DNA from: an uncultured bacterium
Lineage (GTDB): Bacteria > Bacillota > Clostridia > Lachnospirales > Lachnospiraceae
DNA: 6,269 nucleotides
Assembly: GCA_947071365.1 (NCBI GenBank)
Contig: CAMTFT010000119.1
Location: forward strand, 1 to 6,269
Reading direction: 5' to 3'
The translations under genes were made by a program, and so were the position numbers. Under the pieces are notes generated by a model that had not been told where the DNA came from, ran no database searches, and saw nothing but the letters and a program-made list of their open reading frames with translations. Shown in pieces: positions 1 to 6,269 of the stretch (its first letter is position 1; each line of letters opens with the position of its first letter).

Positions 1-42
1 CCTATTAAGTCGTCGGCAGCGTCAGATGTGTATAAGAGACAG
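1..42 (+). other. Nextera i5-side adapter remnant (not genomic)
   Basis: Synthetic sequence from library preparation. Positions 10-23 are the 14-base Nextera Read 1 tail (TCGTCGGCAGCGTC). Positions 24-42 are the 19-base Tn5 mosaic end (AGATGTG...GAGACAG). The eight bases before the tail, 2-9 (CTATTAAG), match the Nextera XT index I recall as S518, and base 1 fits the last base of the P5 primer segment. Read as protein, the mosaic end gives MYKRQ on the plus strand and LSLIHI on the minus strand, so it creates false protein ends in any gene call crossing it. The identity is direct sequence recognition; the index name is from memory. Confidence 0.98.
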
Positions 43-348
43 GATGTAAAGATCGTCATTTTTCATTGCATCCCGCATTCCGATGGTCCGGGAATCTCCG
101 ACCCAGATGATGAACAGCTCGTCCATCGGTTCCTCATCCACCGTGTTTTTAGAGTCTGCGGCGGCGGAGGCTGTCTCATTTTCTGTCTGACGAAGTGTCA
201 GAAGCAGAGCGTCCGCTTCGGACTCGGCGGTGGTGCCGGAAGAAAAAACGTCATCTTTATAATGCAGCGTCAGAAATACGGCAAGAGCGCCCAACGCGAT
301 CAGTGCGATAACGGCAAGTATAATTCCGGTAACAGTCCCTTTCTTCAT
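43..348 (-). CDS. Membrane-anchored SGNH/GDSL hydrolase-like protein, N-terminal part (3' truncated)
   Basis: A 102-residue N-terminal fragment that runs off the genomic sequence at base 43; any residues read beyond that come from adapter. The start at 348-346 is chosen because GAGG lies about nine bases upstream; an ATG eight codons earlier lacks such a site. Residues 2-3 are lysines, followed by a hydrophobic stretch (about 7-29) that looks like an uncleaved signal anchor. Residues about 36-75 are a Ser/Thr/Glu/Ala-rich linker. Then comes a beta-strand-like run and WVGDSRTIGM (about 82-91). The GDS at 84-86 matches block I of SGNH/GDSL esterases, with Ser86 the expected nucleophile. Many Gram-positive surface proteins with this motif act on cell-wall or polysaccharide acyl groups, but the substrate cannot be inferred here. 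The other catalytic blocks lie outside the window. It is transcribed divergently from the heat-shock operon and is probably unrelated to it. Confidence 0.72.
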
Positions 349-395
349 ATAATATGTCCTCACTAGAATCATTTAGCTGTTTTCTACTGAGTAAT

Positions 396-423
396 ACTAT
401 ATCATAATTACCGGAAAAGTCAA
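396..423 (-). promoter_or_regulatory. Sigma-A-type promoter for the minus-strand SGNH-like gene
   Basis: On the minus strand, TTGACT (418-423) is followed after 16 bases by TATAGT (396-401). This is a near-consensus -35/-10 pair. It places the transcription start around 388-390 and gives a leader of about 40 bases before the ATG at 348. No operator resembling CIRCE overlaps it, so the gene is probably not HrcA-controlled. The call rests on consensus match and position only. Confidence 0.65.
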
Positions 424-445
424 ACTTTATAAAACGGGGGCGTTC

Positions 446-471
446 GACAGATTTCTGTCTGCGGTCGCAGA
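446..471. repeat. Two overlapping palindromes between the divergent promoters
   Basis: GACAG-ATTT-CTGTC (446-459) overlaps TCTGCG-GT-CGCAGA (458-471) by two bases, so the two hairpins cannot both form fully. They sit in a GC-richer patch (about 434-500) flanked by A/T-rich tracts, upstream of both the minus-strand promoter and the hrcA promoter. The position fits an operator for an unidentified regulator, but the arms are short and could be chance. I do not recognise the motif. The rest of 424-531 shows no gene. Confidence 0.35.
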
Positions 472-531
472 TATCATTCAGGGCGCGGCCATCTGCCACG
501 CAAAACTTTAAAATAAAAAGTAAAAATGCTA

Positions 532-560
532 TTGACAAAAGATGCAAGCAGTATTATATT
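532..560 (+). promoter_or_regulatory. Vegetative (sigma-A) promoter of the hrcA-grpE-dnaK-dnaJ operon
   Basis: A perfect -35 hexamer, TTGACA (532-537), and a -10 of TATATT (555-560) are separated by exactly 17 bases. The tract just upstream (about 501-529) is almost all A and T and resembles an UP element that would strengthen the promoter. The transcription start is expected near 566-568, seven to nine bases before CIRCE. A strong housekeeping promoter held down by a repressor is the usual HrcA-regulon arrangement: heat inactivates the repressor and no alternative sigma factor is needed. Confidence 0.88.
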
Positions 561-574
561 AACAACGTAAGATG

Positions 575-601
575 TTAGCACTCAAATGGAGAGAGTGCTA
601 A
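575..601 (+). promoter_or_regulatory. CIRCE operator (HrcA binding site)
   Basis: A perfect nine-base inverted repeat, TTAGCACTC (575-583) and GAGTGCTAA (593-601), separated by nine bases (584-592). It matches the canonical CIRCE element with no mismatch. It lies just downstream of the predicted transcription start, so it is both a DNA operator and a hairpin at the 5' end of the mRNA. In other Gram-positive bacteria the CIRCE hairpin also affects transcript stability. Its presence before hrcA implies autoregulation. It is the only CIRCE copy in the window. Confidence 0.98.
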
Positions 602-612
602 CAAGGAAGCAG

Positions 613-622
613 AAGGGAGGAG
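613..622 (+). promoter_or_regulatory. hrcA ribosome binding site
   Basis: AAGGGAGGAG ends five bases before the ATG at 628; the GGGAGG core (615-620) is seven bases away. It decides the start: an in-frame ATG at 586 lies inside the CIRCE spacer, has no ribosome binding site, and would translate the right arm of the operator. Confidence 0.85.
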
Positions 623-627
623 TTCAG

Positions 628-1650
628 ATGCAGTTGGATGATAGAAAATGGACAATATTAAAAGCTATCATCAAGACGTATCTGGAGACGGGGGAGCCGG
701 TAGGTTCCAGGACGATTTCCAAATACGCCGATTTGAATCTGAGTTCCGCTACCATACGAAATGAAATGTCCGATCTGGAGGATATGGGACTTATTCTCCA
801 GCCTCACACTTCCGCAGGCCGGATTCCGTCAGATGCTGGCTACCGTCTGTATGTAGACCATATGATGGAGGAGAAGGATCGGGAAGTCACTGAGATGAAG
901 GAAATGATGATTCAGAGACAGGACAGGATGGAGCTGCTGCTGAAGCAGTTGGCAAAGGTTCTGGCGACGAATACGAATTATGCGGCGATGATTTCCGGGC
1001 CGCAGTACCATCGGACGAAGCTCAAGTTTATTCAGCTTTCCATTATCAGTGAAGTACAGATTCTTGCTGTTATCGTGGCAGAGGGGAACATTGTCAGAAA
1101 TAAGATGATCCAGATCCAGCACGGTCTTGATCAGCAGACAGTCCTCGAGATGAACATTCTTCTGAACAGCGCGCTGAACGGGCTGACGCTGGAAGAGATC
1201 AATCTCAGCACGATATCGAAGCTGAAGGAGCAGGCTGGTATACACAGCGAGGTAGTGAACCAGGTGCTGGATGCCGTTGCTGAGACGATTCAGTCGGAGA
1301 ATGACATCGAGATATATACCAGCGGCGCGACCAACATTTTCAAATATCCGGAGCTCAGCAGCAGTGAGAAGGCCAGTGAGCTGATCAGTGCATTTGAGGA
1401 AAAAAAGGATCTGGTCGATATGATCAGCAGCGATGGCAGTCAGGAGACCGGAATTCAGGTCTATATCGGTCAGGAAACTCCGATCCAGTCCATGCAGGAC
1501 TGCAGTGTGGTGACAGCTACGTACGAGATCGGTGAGGGCATGTATGGCAGGATAGGTGTCATCGGTCCGAAGCGAATGGACTACGATAAGGTGGTCAGCA
1601 CGTTGAAGACGCTGATGGCGCAACTGGATCAGATATTCAAGAAAGATTAG
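628..1650 (+). CDS. hrcA: Heat-inducible transcription repressor HrcA
   Basis: A 340-residue repressor of normal length for the family. It binds CIRCE as a dimer and shuts off class I heat-shock genes; in known systems GroEL keeps it folded, so chaperone titration during heat stress releases repression. The N-terminal winged helix-turn-helix covers about residues 1-75, with the family signature at 39-75 (SSATIRNEMSDLEDMG, then HTSAGRIPSDAGYRLYVD). A long central GAF-like and dimerisation region follows. The C-terminus carries the conserved block GVIGPKRMDYDKVVSTL before the final helix. ATG 628 is preceded by a strong Shine-Dalgarno sequence. It is the first gene of the operon, directly behind CIRCE, so it controls itself together with grpE, dnaK and dnaJ. 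The grpE start follows after 16 bases. No key motif is missing. The identity is secure from sequence character and context. Confidence 0.97.
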   Translation: MQLDDRKWTILKAIIKTYLETGEPVGSRTISKYADLNLSSATIRNEMSDLEDMGLILQPHTSAGRIPSDAGYRLYVDHMMEEKDREVTEMKEMMIQRQDRMELLLKQLAKVLATNTNYAAMISGPQYHRTKLKFIQLSIISEVQILAVIVAEGNIVRNKMIQIQHGLDQQTVLEMNILLNSALNGLTLEEINLSTISKLKEQAGIHSEVVNQVLDAVAETIQSENDIEIYTSGATNIFKYPELSSSEKASELISAFEEKKDLVDMISSDGSQETGIQVYIGQETPIQSMQDCSVVTATYEIGEGMYGRIGVIGPKRMDYDKVVSTLKTLMAQLDQIFKKD

Positions 1651-1658
1651 AAAGGTGG
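1651..1658 (+). promoter_or_regulatory. grpE ribosome binding site that selects the second GTG
   Basis: AAAGGTGG lies eight bases before the GTG at 1667. It resembles the 16S anti-Shine-Dalgarno complement AGAAAGGAGGTG with two bases missing. An earlier in-frame GTG at 1655 is embedded inside this element and has only a weak GAAAG (1641-1645) upstream. The spacing favours 1667. Confidence 0.62.
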
Positions 1659-1666
1659 AAGAGCCA

Positions 1667-2302
1667 GTGGAAGAGAACAGACAGGAAGAGATTCTGGAAG
1701 AAGCTGCCGCGGAAGCAGACGAGGCTGAAGCCAGAGACGCGATAGAGGATACTCCGAAGGAGCCCCAGAGTGAAGCAGAAGCACCGTCTGAGGCGGATAC
1801 GGAGGCACAGCCGGAGGAGCAGGAGGAGCAGAAAAAGCGGGGCCTGTTCGGCAAGAAGAAAAAGGACAAAAAGGATATTCAGATCGAAGAGCTGACTGAC
1901 CGCGTACAGCGTCAGATGGCGGAATTCGACAATTTCCGTAAGCGTTCTGAAAAAGAAAAGTCCGCGATGTACGAGATCGGAGCGAAGAGCGTGATCGAAA
2001 AGATCCTTCCCACCATCGACAATTTTGAGCGCGGCTTTGCAGGGCTTACGGAGGAACAGAAGGAAGACCCCTTTGTACAGGGAATGGAAAAGGTATACCG
2101 CCAGATGATGACGACTCTGGAGAGCATCGGGGTCACGCCGATCGAAGCGGTAGGCAAGGAATTCGACCCGAATTTCCACAATGCGGTGATGCATGTTGAG
2201 GATGAGGAATCCGGCGAGAACATTGTAGTAGAGGAATTCCAGAAGGGATACCTTTACAGGGAAAGCGTTGTACGGCACAGTATGGTCAAGGTAGCGAACT
2301 AG
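1667..2302 (+). CDS. grpE: GrpE, nucleotide exchange factor of DnaK
   Basis: A 211-residue cytosolic co-chaperone that binds the DnaK nucleotide-binding domain as a dimer and releases ADP, resetting the chaperone cycle. Residues 1-55 are very acidic and Glu/Ala-rich, and probably disordered. Residues 56-69 (KKRGLFGKKKKDKK) form an abrupt basic patch. The conserved part begins near 72 with a long coiled-coil dimerisation helix (QRQMAEFDNFRKRSEKEK) and continues through EKILPTIDNFERGF. The C-terminal beta domain carries the family signature from FDPNFHNAVMHVEDE to GYLYRESVVRHSMVKV. The start is GTG: 1667 is preferred because of ribosome-binding-site spacing, while 1655 would add four residues. 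It sits 16 bases after hrcA, so the two are co-transcribed, and 99 bases before dnaK. Product identity is secure; the exact start is less so. Confidence 0.95.
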   Translation: MEENRQEEILEEAAAEADEAEARDAIEDTPKEPQSEAEAPSEADTEAQPEEQEEQKKRGLFGKKKKDKKDIQIEELTDRVQRQMAEFDNFRKRSEKEKSAMYEIGAKSVIEKILPTIDNFERGFAGLTEEQKEDPFVQGMEKVYRQMMTTLESIGVTPIEAVGKEFDPNFHNAVMHVEDEESGENIVVEEFQKGYLYRESVVRHSMVKVAN

Positions 2303-2323
2303 CAGCCGTAACGCCTGGCATGA

Positions 2324-2343
2324 GAATGTGCCGTGGCACATTC
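2324..2343 (+). promoter_or_regulatory. Hairpin 1 in the grpE-dnaK gap
   Basis: Perfect inverted repeat GAATGTGCC (2324-2332) and GGCACATTC (2335-2343) with two bases between the arms; in RNA it is effectively an eight-pair stem with a CGUG loop. Only four U residues (2345-2348) follow, too few for an efficient terminator. A processing, stability or partial attenuation element that lets dnaK accumulate differently from hrcA-grpE is the likely role. That role is inference. Confidence 0.6.
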
Positions 2344-2353
2344 CTTTTCATAG

Positions 2354-4273
<1,920 letters not shown>

Positions 4274-4287
4274 GCAACGAAAGCAGA

Positions 4288-4301
4288 TGCCGGATGCGGC
4301 A
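4288..4301 (+). promoter_or_regulatory. Small GC hairpin just after dnaK
   Basis: TGCCG (4288-4292) pairs with CGGCA (4297-4301) around a GATG loop. A second CGGC (4304-4307), followed by TTTT, could pair with the same left arm. Either form is only four or five pairs long, so at best a weak terminator or the 3' boundary of the dnaK message. Confidence 0.3.
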
Positions 4302-4349
4302 GACGGCTTTTACGAAAAAGAGATTTCATAAGACGAAAATAAAGCGATA

Positions 4350-4373
4350 CCCCTGAGGGATTACTCTCAGGGG
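4350..4373 (+). promoter_or_regulatory. Strong hairpin in the dnaK-dnaJ gap
   Basis: CCCCTGAG (4350-4357) pairs perfectly with CTCAGGGG (4366-4373). Two more pairs (G-U, then G-C) close an ATTA tetraloop, giving about ten pairs. No U-run follows, so it is not a standard intrinsic terminator. Its strength and place between dnaK and dnaJ fit protection of the 3' end of a dnaK transcript, RNase processing, or partial attenuation that lowers DnaJ relative to DnaK. Structure is seen; role is inferred. Confidence 0.65.
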
Positions 4374-4380
4374 CATTGCA

Positions 4381-4401
4381 GGTACAGCACTTTGCTGTGC
4401 C
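4381..4401 (+). promoter_or_regulatory. Second hairpin, just upstream of the dnaJ ribosome binding site
   Basis: GGTACAGCA (4381-4389) pairs with TGCTGTGCC (4393-4401), nine pairs including one G-U, around a CTT loop. It ends seven bases before GAGGTGG (4409-4415), the dnaJ Shine-Dalgarno element, so it could shape ribosome access without masking the site. It starts eight bases after the larger hairpin. Confidence 0.55.
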
Positions 4402-4420
4402 GGAGTATGAGGTGGTATGT

Positions 4421-5608
4421 ATGGCAGAGAAGAAAAGAGATTATTACGAGGTCCTCGGCGTAGACAGAAATGCGGATGAGGCTGCATTAAAAAAAGCATA
4501 CAGGGTTCTTGCAAAAAAATACCATCCGGATATGAACCCAGGAGATGCCGAGGCAGAAAAGAAATTTAAAGAGGCGTCAGAAGCGTATGCCGTGCTCAGC
4601 GACCCGGAGAAGAGAAGGCAGTATGACCAGTTCGGTCATGCGGCATTTGAACAGGGCGGGCCGGGAGCAGGCGGTTTTGGCGGATTTGACGGATTTAATT
4701 TCAGCGGTGATATGGGCGACATTTTCGGTGATATTTTCGGTGACCTGTTCGGAGGCGGAAGACGCCGCGGCGGCTCCCAGGGGCCAATGCAGGGCGCGAA
4801 TGTCAGAACGAGTGTGCGCATCACCTTTGAAGAGGCGATTTCAGGATGTGAGAAGGAGATAGAGCTCAGCCTGAAGGATGAATGTACGAAATGTCACGGC
4901 ACAGGGGCGAAGCCGGGAACTTCTCCGGAGACGTGTCCGAAGTGCGGCGGCAAGGGCCAGGTCGTGTTTACACAGCAGTCACTGTTCGGTACGGTGCAGA
5001 ATGTCCAGACGTGTCCTGAGTGCCGCGGTACAGGAAAGATCATAAAGGAAAAATGCCCGGACTGCTACGGTACAGGCTACACTTCCAGCAAGAAAAAGAT
5101 CAAAGTCACGATTCCGGCAGGTATTGACGACGGACAGAGCATCCGTATCCGTGAAAAAGGCGAACCGGGTACGAACGGCGGCCCGAGAGGCGATCTGCTG
5201 GTAGAGGTGATCGTGGGAAGACATCCGATCTTCCAGCGCCAGGATATGAATATTTATTCTACGGTGCCGATGAGCTTTGCTCAGGCGGCCCTTGGCGGCG
5301 ATATCCGTATCAGCACGGTGGACGGAGACATTCTTTATACCATCAAGCCGGGTACGCAGACCGATACAAAGGTGCGCTTCAAAGGCAAAGGCGTGCCGTC
5401 ACTGCGCAACAAGAACGTGCGCGGCGACCATTACGTAACGCTGGTGATCCAGGTGCCAACGAAGCTGAGCGAAGCCGCAAAGCAGGCGCTTAAGGAGTTT
5501 GACCGCGAGTCTGGCAACAGCCTCGGTCAGGCAGCGGATGACAAGAAATCAGATAAGCCGAGGAAAAAGGGATTTATGGATAAGCTGAAGGAGACCTTTG
5601 AGGACTAG
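4421..5608 (+). CDS. dnaJ: Molecular chaperone DnaJ (type I Hsp40)
   Basis: A complete 395-residue co-chaperone that binds unfolded proteins, delivers them to DnaK and stimulates its ATPase. The J-domain spans about 7-72, with the essential HPD at 35-37. A Gly/Phe-rich region follows (about 79-115), including the repeated [12 protein letters not shown]. The zinc-binding region has all four CxxCxGxG repeats, with cysteines at 155/158, 172/175, 198/201 and 212/215, so two zinc centres are expected. The C-terminal beta domains and dimerisation segment then lead to a Lys/Asp-rich tail ending in [10 protein letters not shown]. The start at ATG 4421 is supported by GAGGTGG five bases upstream; an in-frame ATG at 4376 overlaps the hairpin region and encodes residues not typical of DnaJ. 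It is the last gene of the operon and is followed by a strong terminator. Codon choice leans more to G/C endings than in dnaK. Confidence 0.98.
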   Translation: MAEKKRDYYEVLGVDRNADEAALKKAYRVLAKKYHPDMNPGDAEAEKKFKEASEAYAVLSDPEKRRQYDQFGHAAFEQGGPGAGGFGGFDGFNFSGDMGDIFGDIFGDLFGGGRRRGGSQGPMQGANVRTSVRITFEEAISGCEKEIELSLKDECTKCHGTGAKPGTSPETCPKCGGKGQVVFTQQSLFGTVQNVQTCPECRGTGKIIKEKCPDCYGTGYTSSKKKIKVTIPAGIDDGQSIRIREKGEPGTNGGPRGDLLVEVIVGRHPIFQRQDMNIYSTVPMSFAQAALGGDIRISTVDGDILYTIKPGTQTDTKVRFKGKGVPSLRNKNVRGDHYVTLVIQVPTKLSEAAKQALKEFDRESGNSLGQAADDKKSDKPRKKGFMDKLKETFED

Positions 5609-5644
5609 GGGATTCCGGGCAAATAGAAATAAGAGTGATATGAG

Positions 5645-5685
5645 GAGATACTGTTCTGACGTGGAGCGGAGCAGTATCTCTTTTT
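5645..5685 (+). terminator. Intrinsic terminator of the heat-shock operon
   Basis: GAGATACTG (5645-5653) pairs perfectly with CAGTATCTC (5672-5680), and four inner pairs (two of them G-U) extend the stem to 13 around a loop of about ten bases. TTTTT (5681-5685) follows directly. It lies 36 bases after the dnaJ stop and ends the four-gene transcript. No T-run appears on the other strand, so it would not serve the convergent gene. Confidence 0.92.
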
Positions 5686-5799
5686 GTGTACCTGTTGCAA
5701 TTAGTTTCCTGGAAGCTTCAATGATAACAGACGGTAATTTGTTTATTCACATAAACAGGAACCTTTTAAATGATAATTACAATATCATCAGCTTCAGCA
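5686..5799. other. AT-rich convergent intergenic region
   Basis: No gene is supported here. Two weak AT-rich inverted repeats are visible: TGTTTA/TAAACA (5740-5757) and ATGATA/TATCAT (5770-5788). On the minus strand the second is followed by TTT and could be a poor terminator for the chrA-like gene, but neither has a proper U-run. The base composition is clearly lower in G+C than the operon. Confidence 0.5.
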
Positions 5800-6224
5800 T
5801 CAATACATTACTATACCTAATACCGCAGATACGATAATCAAAATAATTGAAGAAATCTGCTTTTTGATGAGAAGCTTAGACCCAAACATGAGGACTGCGA
5901 GAATTATGGTCAACAGTAAGGCTTTCCACTCTATTGTTGGAATTGTCCCGACGGAAACCACATTTTTTACTGTCATATAAATTCCCGTAGCCAGAATAAT
6001 TCCTATAATACAAGGCTTTAGCCCTTTTAATACAGCTTGCACAAATTTGTTTTTTACGACCATTTTCAAGGCAGCCGCCACGAGAAGAAGAATTATAAAT
6101 GATGGAAGCACAACTGAAAGTGTAGCAGCCACGGCACCCGGAAATCCTGCCTGATTACTACCGACATAAGTTGCAAGATTCACCATAATCGGCCCTGGCG
6201 TGCTTTCGCTGACGGCAATCATAT
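5800..6224 (-). CDS. Chromate transporter (CHR/ChrA family), C-terminal part, 5' truncated
   Basis: About 141 codons of an integral membrane protein whose N-terminus lies beyond the right adapter. The ATG at 6222 is internal by comparison with the family and is not the true start. The visible part begins MIAVSESTPGPIMVNLATYVG, the conserved TPGP block that follows the first conserved half of CHR domains (usually FGGGYAMIPLI, here missing). Four hydrophobic segments follow (about 30-52, 70-86, 101-119 and 123-140 of the visible part), and the protein stops right after the last. The length after TPGP fits a short single-domain CHR protein, a type often encoded in pairs, so a partner gene may lie just outside. 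Characterised members export chromate or take part in sulfate/chromate transport; the substrate here is unproven. Lower G+C and more A/T-ending codons than the operon set it apart. Confidence 0.82.
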
Positions 6225-6269
6225 CTGTCTCTTATACACATCTCCGAGCCCACGAGACGGAGCTACATC
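6225..6269 (-). other. Nextera i7-side adapter remnant (not genomic)
   Basis: Positions 6225-6243 are the reverse-complement Tn5 mosaic end (CTGTCTC...CACATCT). Positions 6244-6258 are the Read 2 tail (CCGAGCCCACGAGAC). Positions 6259-6266 (GGAGCTAC) match the Nextera XT index I recall as N718, and ATC (6267-6269) begins the P7 segment. It truncates the chrA-like gene and should be removed before gene calling. Confidence 0.98.

Noticed and set aside
28..366. Plus-strand frame of 112 codons starting MYKRQ
   Set aside because: The start codon and first five residues are Tn5 mosaic-end sequence, and the rest is antisense to the SGNH-like gene.
257..547. Minus-strand frame of 96 codons in the divergent intergenic region
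   Set aside because: It overlaps the start of the SGNH-like gene and both promoters, and has no family resemblance or ribosome binding site.
829..1869. Open minus-strand frame of 346 codons across hrcA and the start of grpE
   Set aside because: It spans two well-supported plus-strand genes and begins with Ser/Ala repeats that are simply the reverse of GrpE's Glu/Ala codons. There is no domain and no ribosome binding site.
4303..4340. Possible internal promoter before dnaJ (TTTACG ... CATAAG)
   Set aside because: The spacer is only 12 bases and both hexamers are poor.
4274..4420. Second CIRCE or CtsR operator within the operon
   Set aside because: I looked in both larger gaps for TTAGCACTC/GAGTGCTAA and for the CtsR heptad repeat and found neither.
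5598..5837. Plus-strand frame of 79 codons after dnaJ
   Set aside because: It starts inside dnaJ, runs through the intrinsic terminator, overlaps the end of the chrA-like gene, and has no domain.

Overview
The window is one assembled sequence with an Illumina Nextera adapter at each end (1-42 and 6225-6269). Genuine genomic sequence therefore runs only from 43 to 6224. The genomic part carries the complete HrcA-controlled heat-shock (DnaK) operon of a low-to-mid-GC Gram-positive bacterium. It most resembles the class Clostridia, probably family Lachnospiraceae. The reasons are a perfect CIRCE operator, the gene order hrcA-grpE-dnaK-dnaJ, a DnaK of the shorter Gram-positive type, strong AGGAGG-like ribosome binding sites, and a GrpE with an acidic then lysine-rich N-terminus. 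The family-level call is inference from protein character, not from a search.

Layout. 43-348 (minus) is the N-terminal part of a membrane-anchored SGNH/GDSL-hydrolase-like protein, cut by the left adapter. It has its own sigma-A-type promoter at 396-423. A divergent intergenic region of about 280 bp follows. It holds overlapping GC-rich palindromes (446-471), an A/T-rich tract, a consensus promoter (532-560) and CIRCE (575-601). The operon then runs hrcA (628-1650), grpE (1667-2302), dnaK (2402-4273) and dnaJ (4421-5608), and ends at a strong intrinsic terminator (5645-5685). The two larger gaps, grpE-dnaK and dnaK-dnaJ, each hold two tandem hairpins without a U-run. These look like mRNA processing, stability or attenuation elements. 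After an AT-rich gap, 5800-6224 (minus) is the C-terminal part of a ChrA-family chromate transporter, convergent with the operon and cut by the right adapter.

How the genes work together. HrcA represses its own operon by binding CIRCE just downstream of the inferred transcription start. DnaK is the ATP-driven Hsp70 chaperone, DnaJ delivers substrates and stimulates its ATPase, and GrpE exchanges ADP for ATP. No groESL, CtsR site or second CIRCE is present.

I found no undescribed biological system here. The observations most worth a second look are the adapter remnants and the false protein ends they create, the paired hairpins in two operon gaps, the palindromes between the divergent promoters, and the operon ending after dnaJ beside a compositionally different transporter gene.
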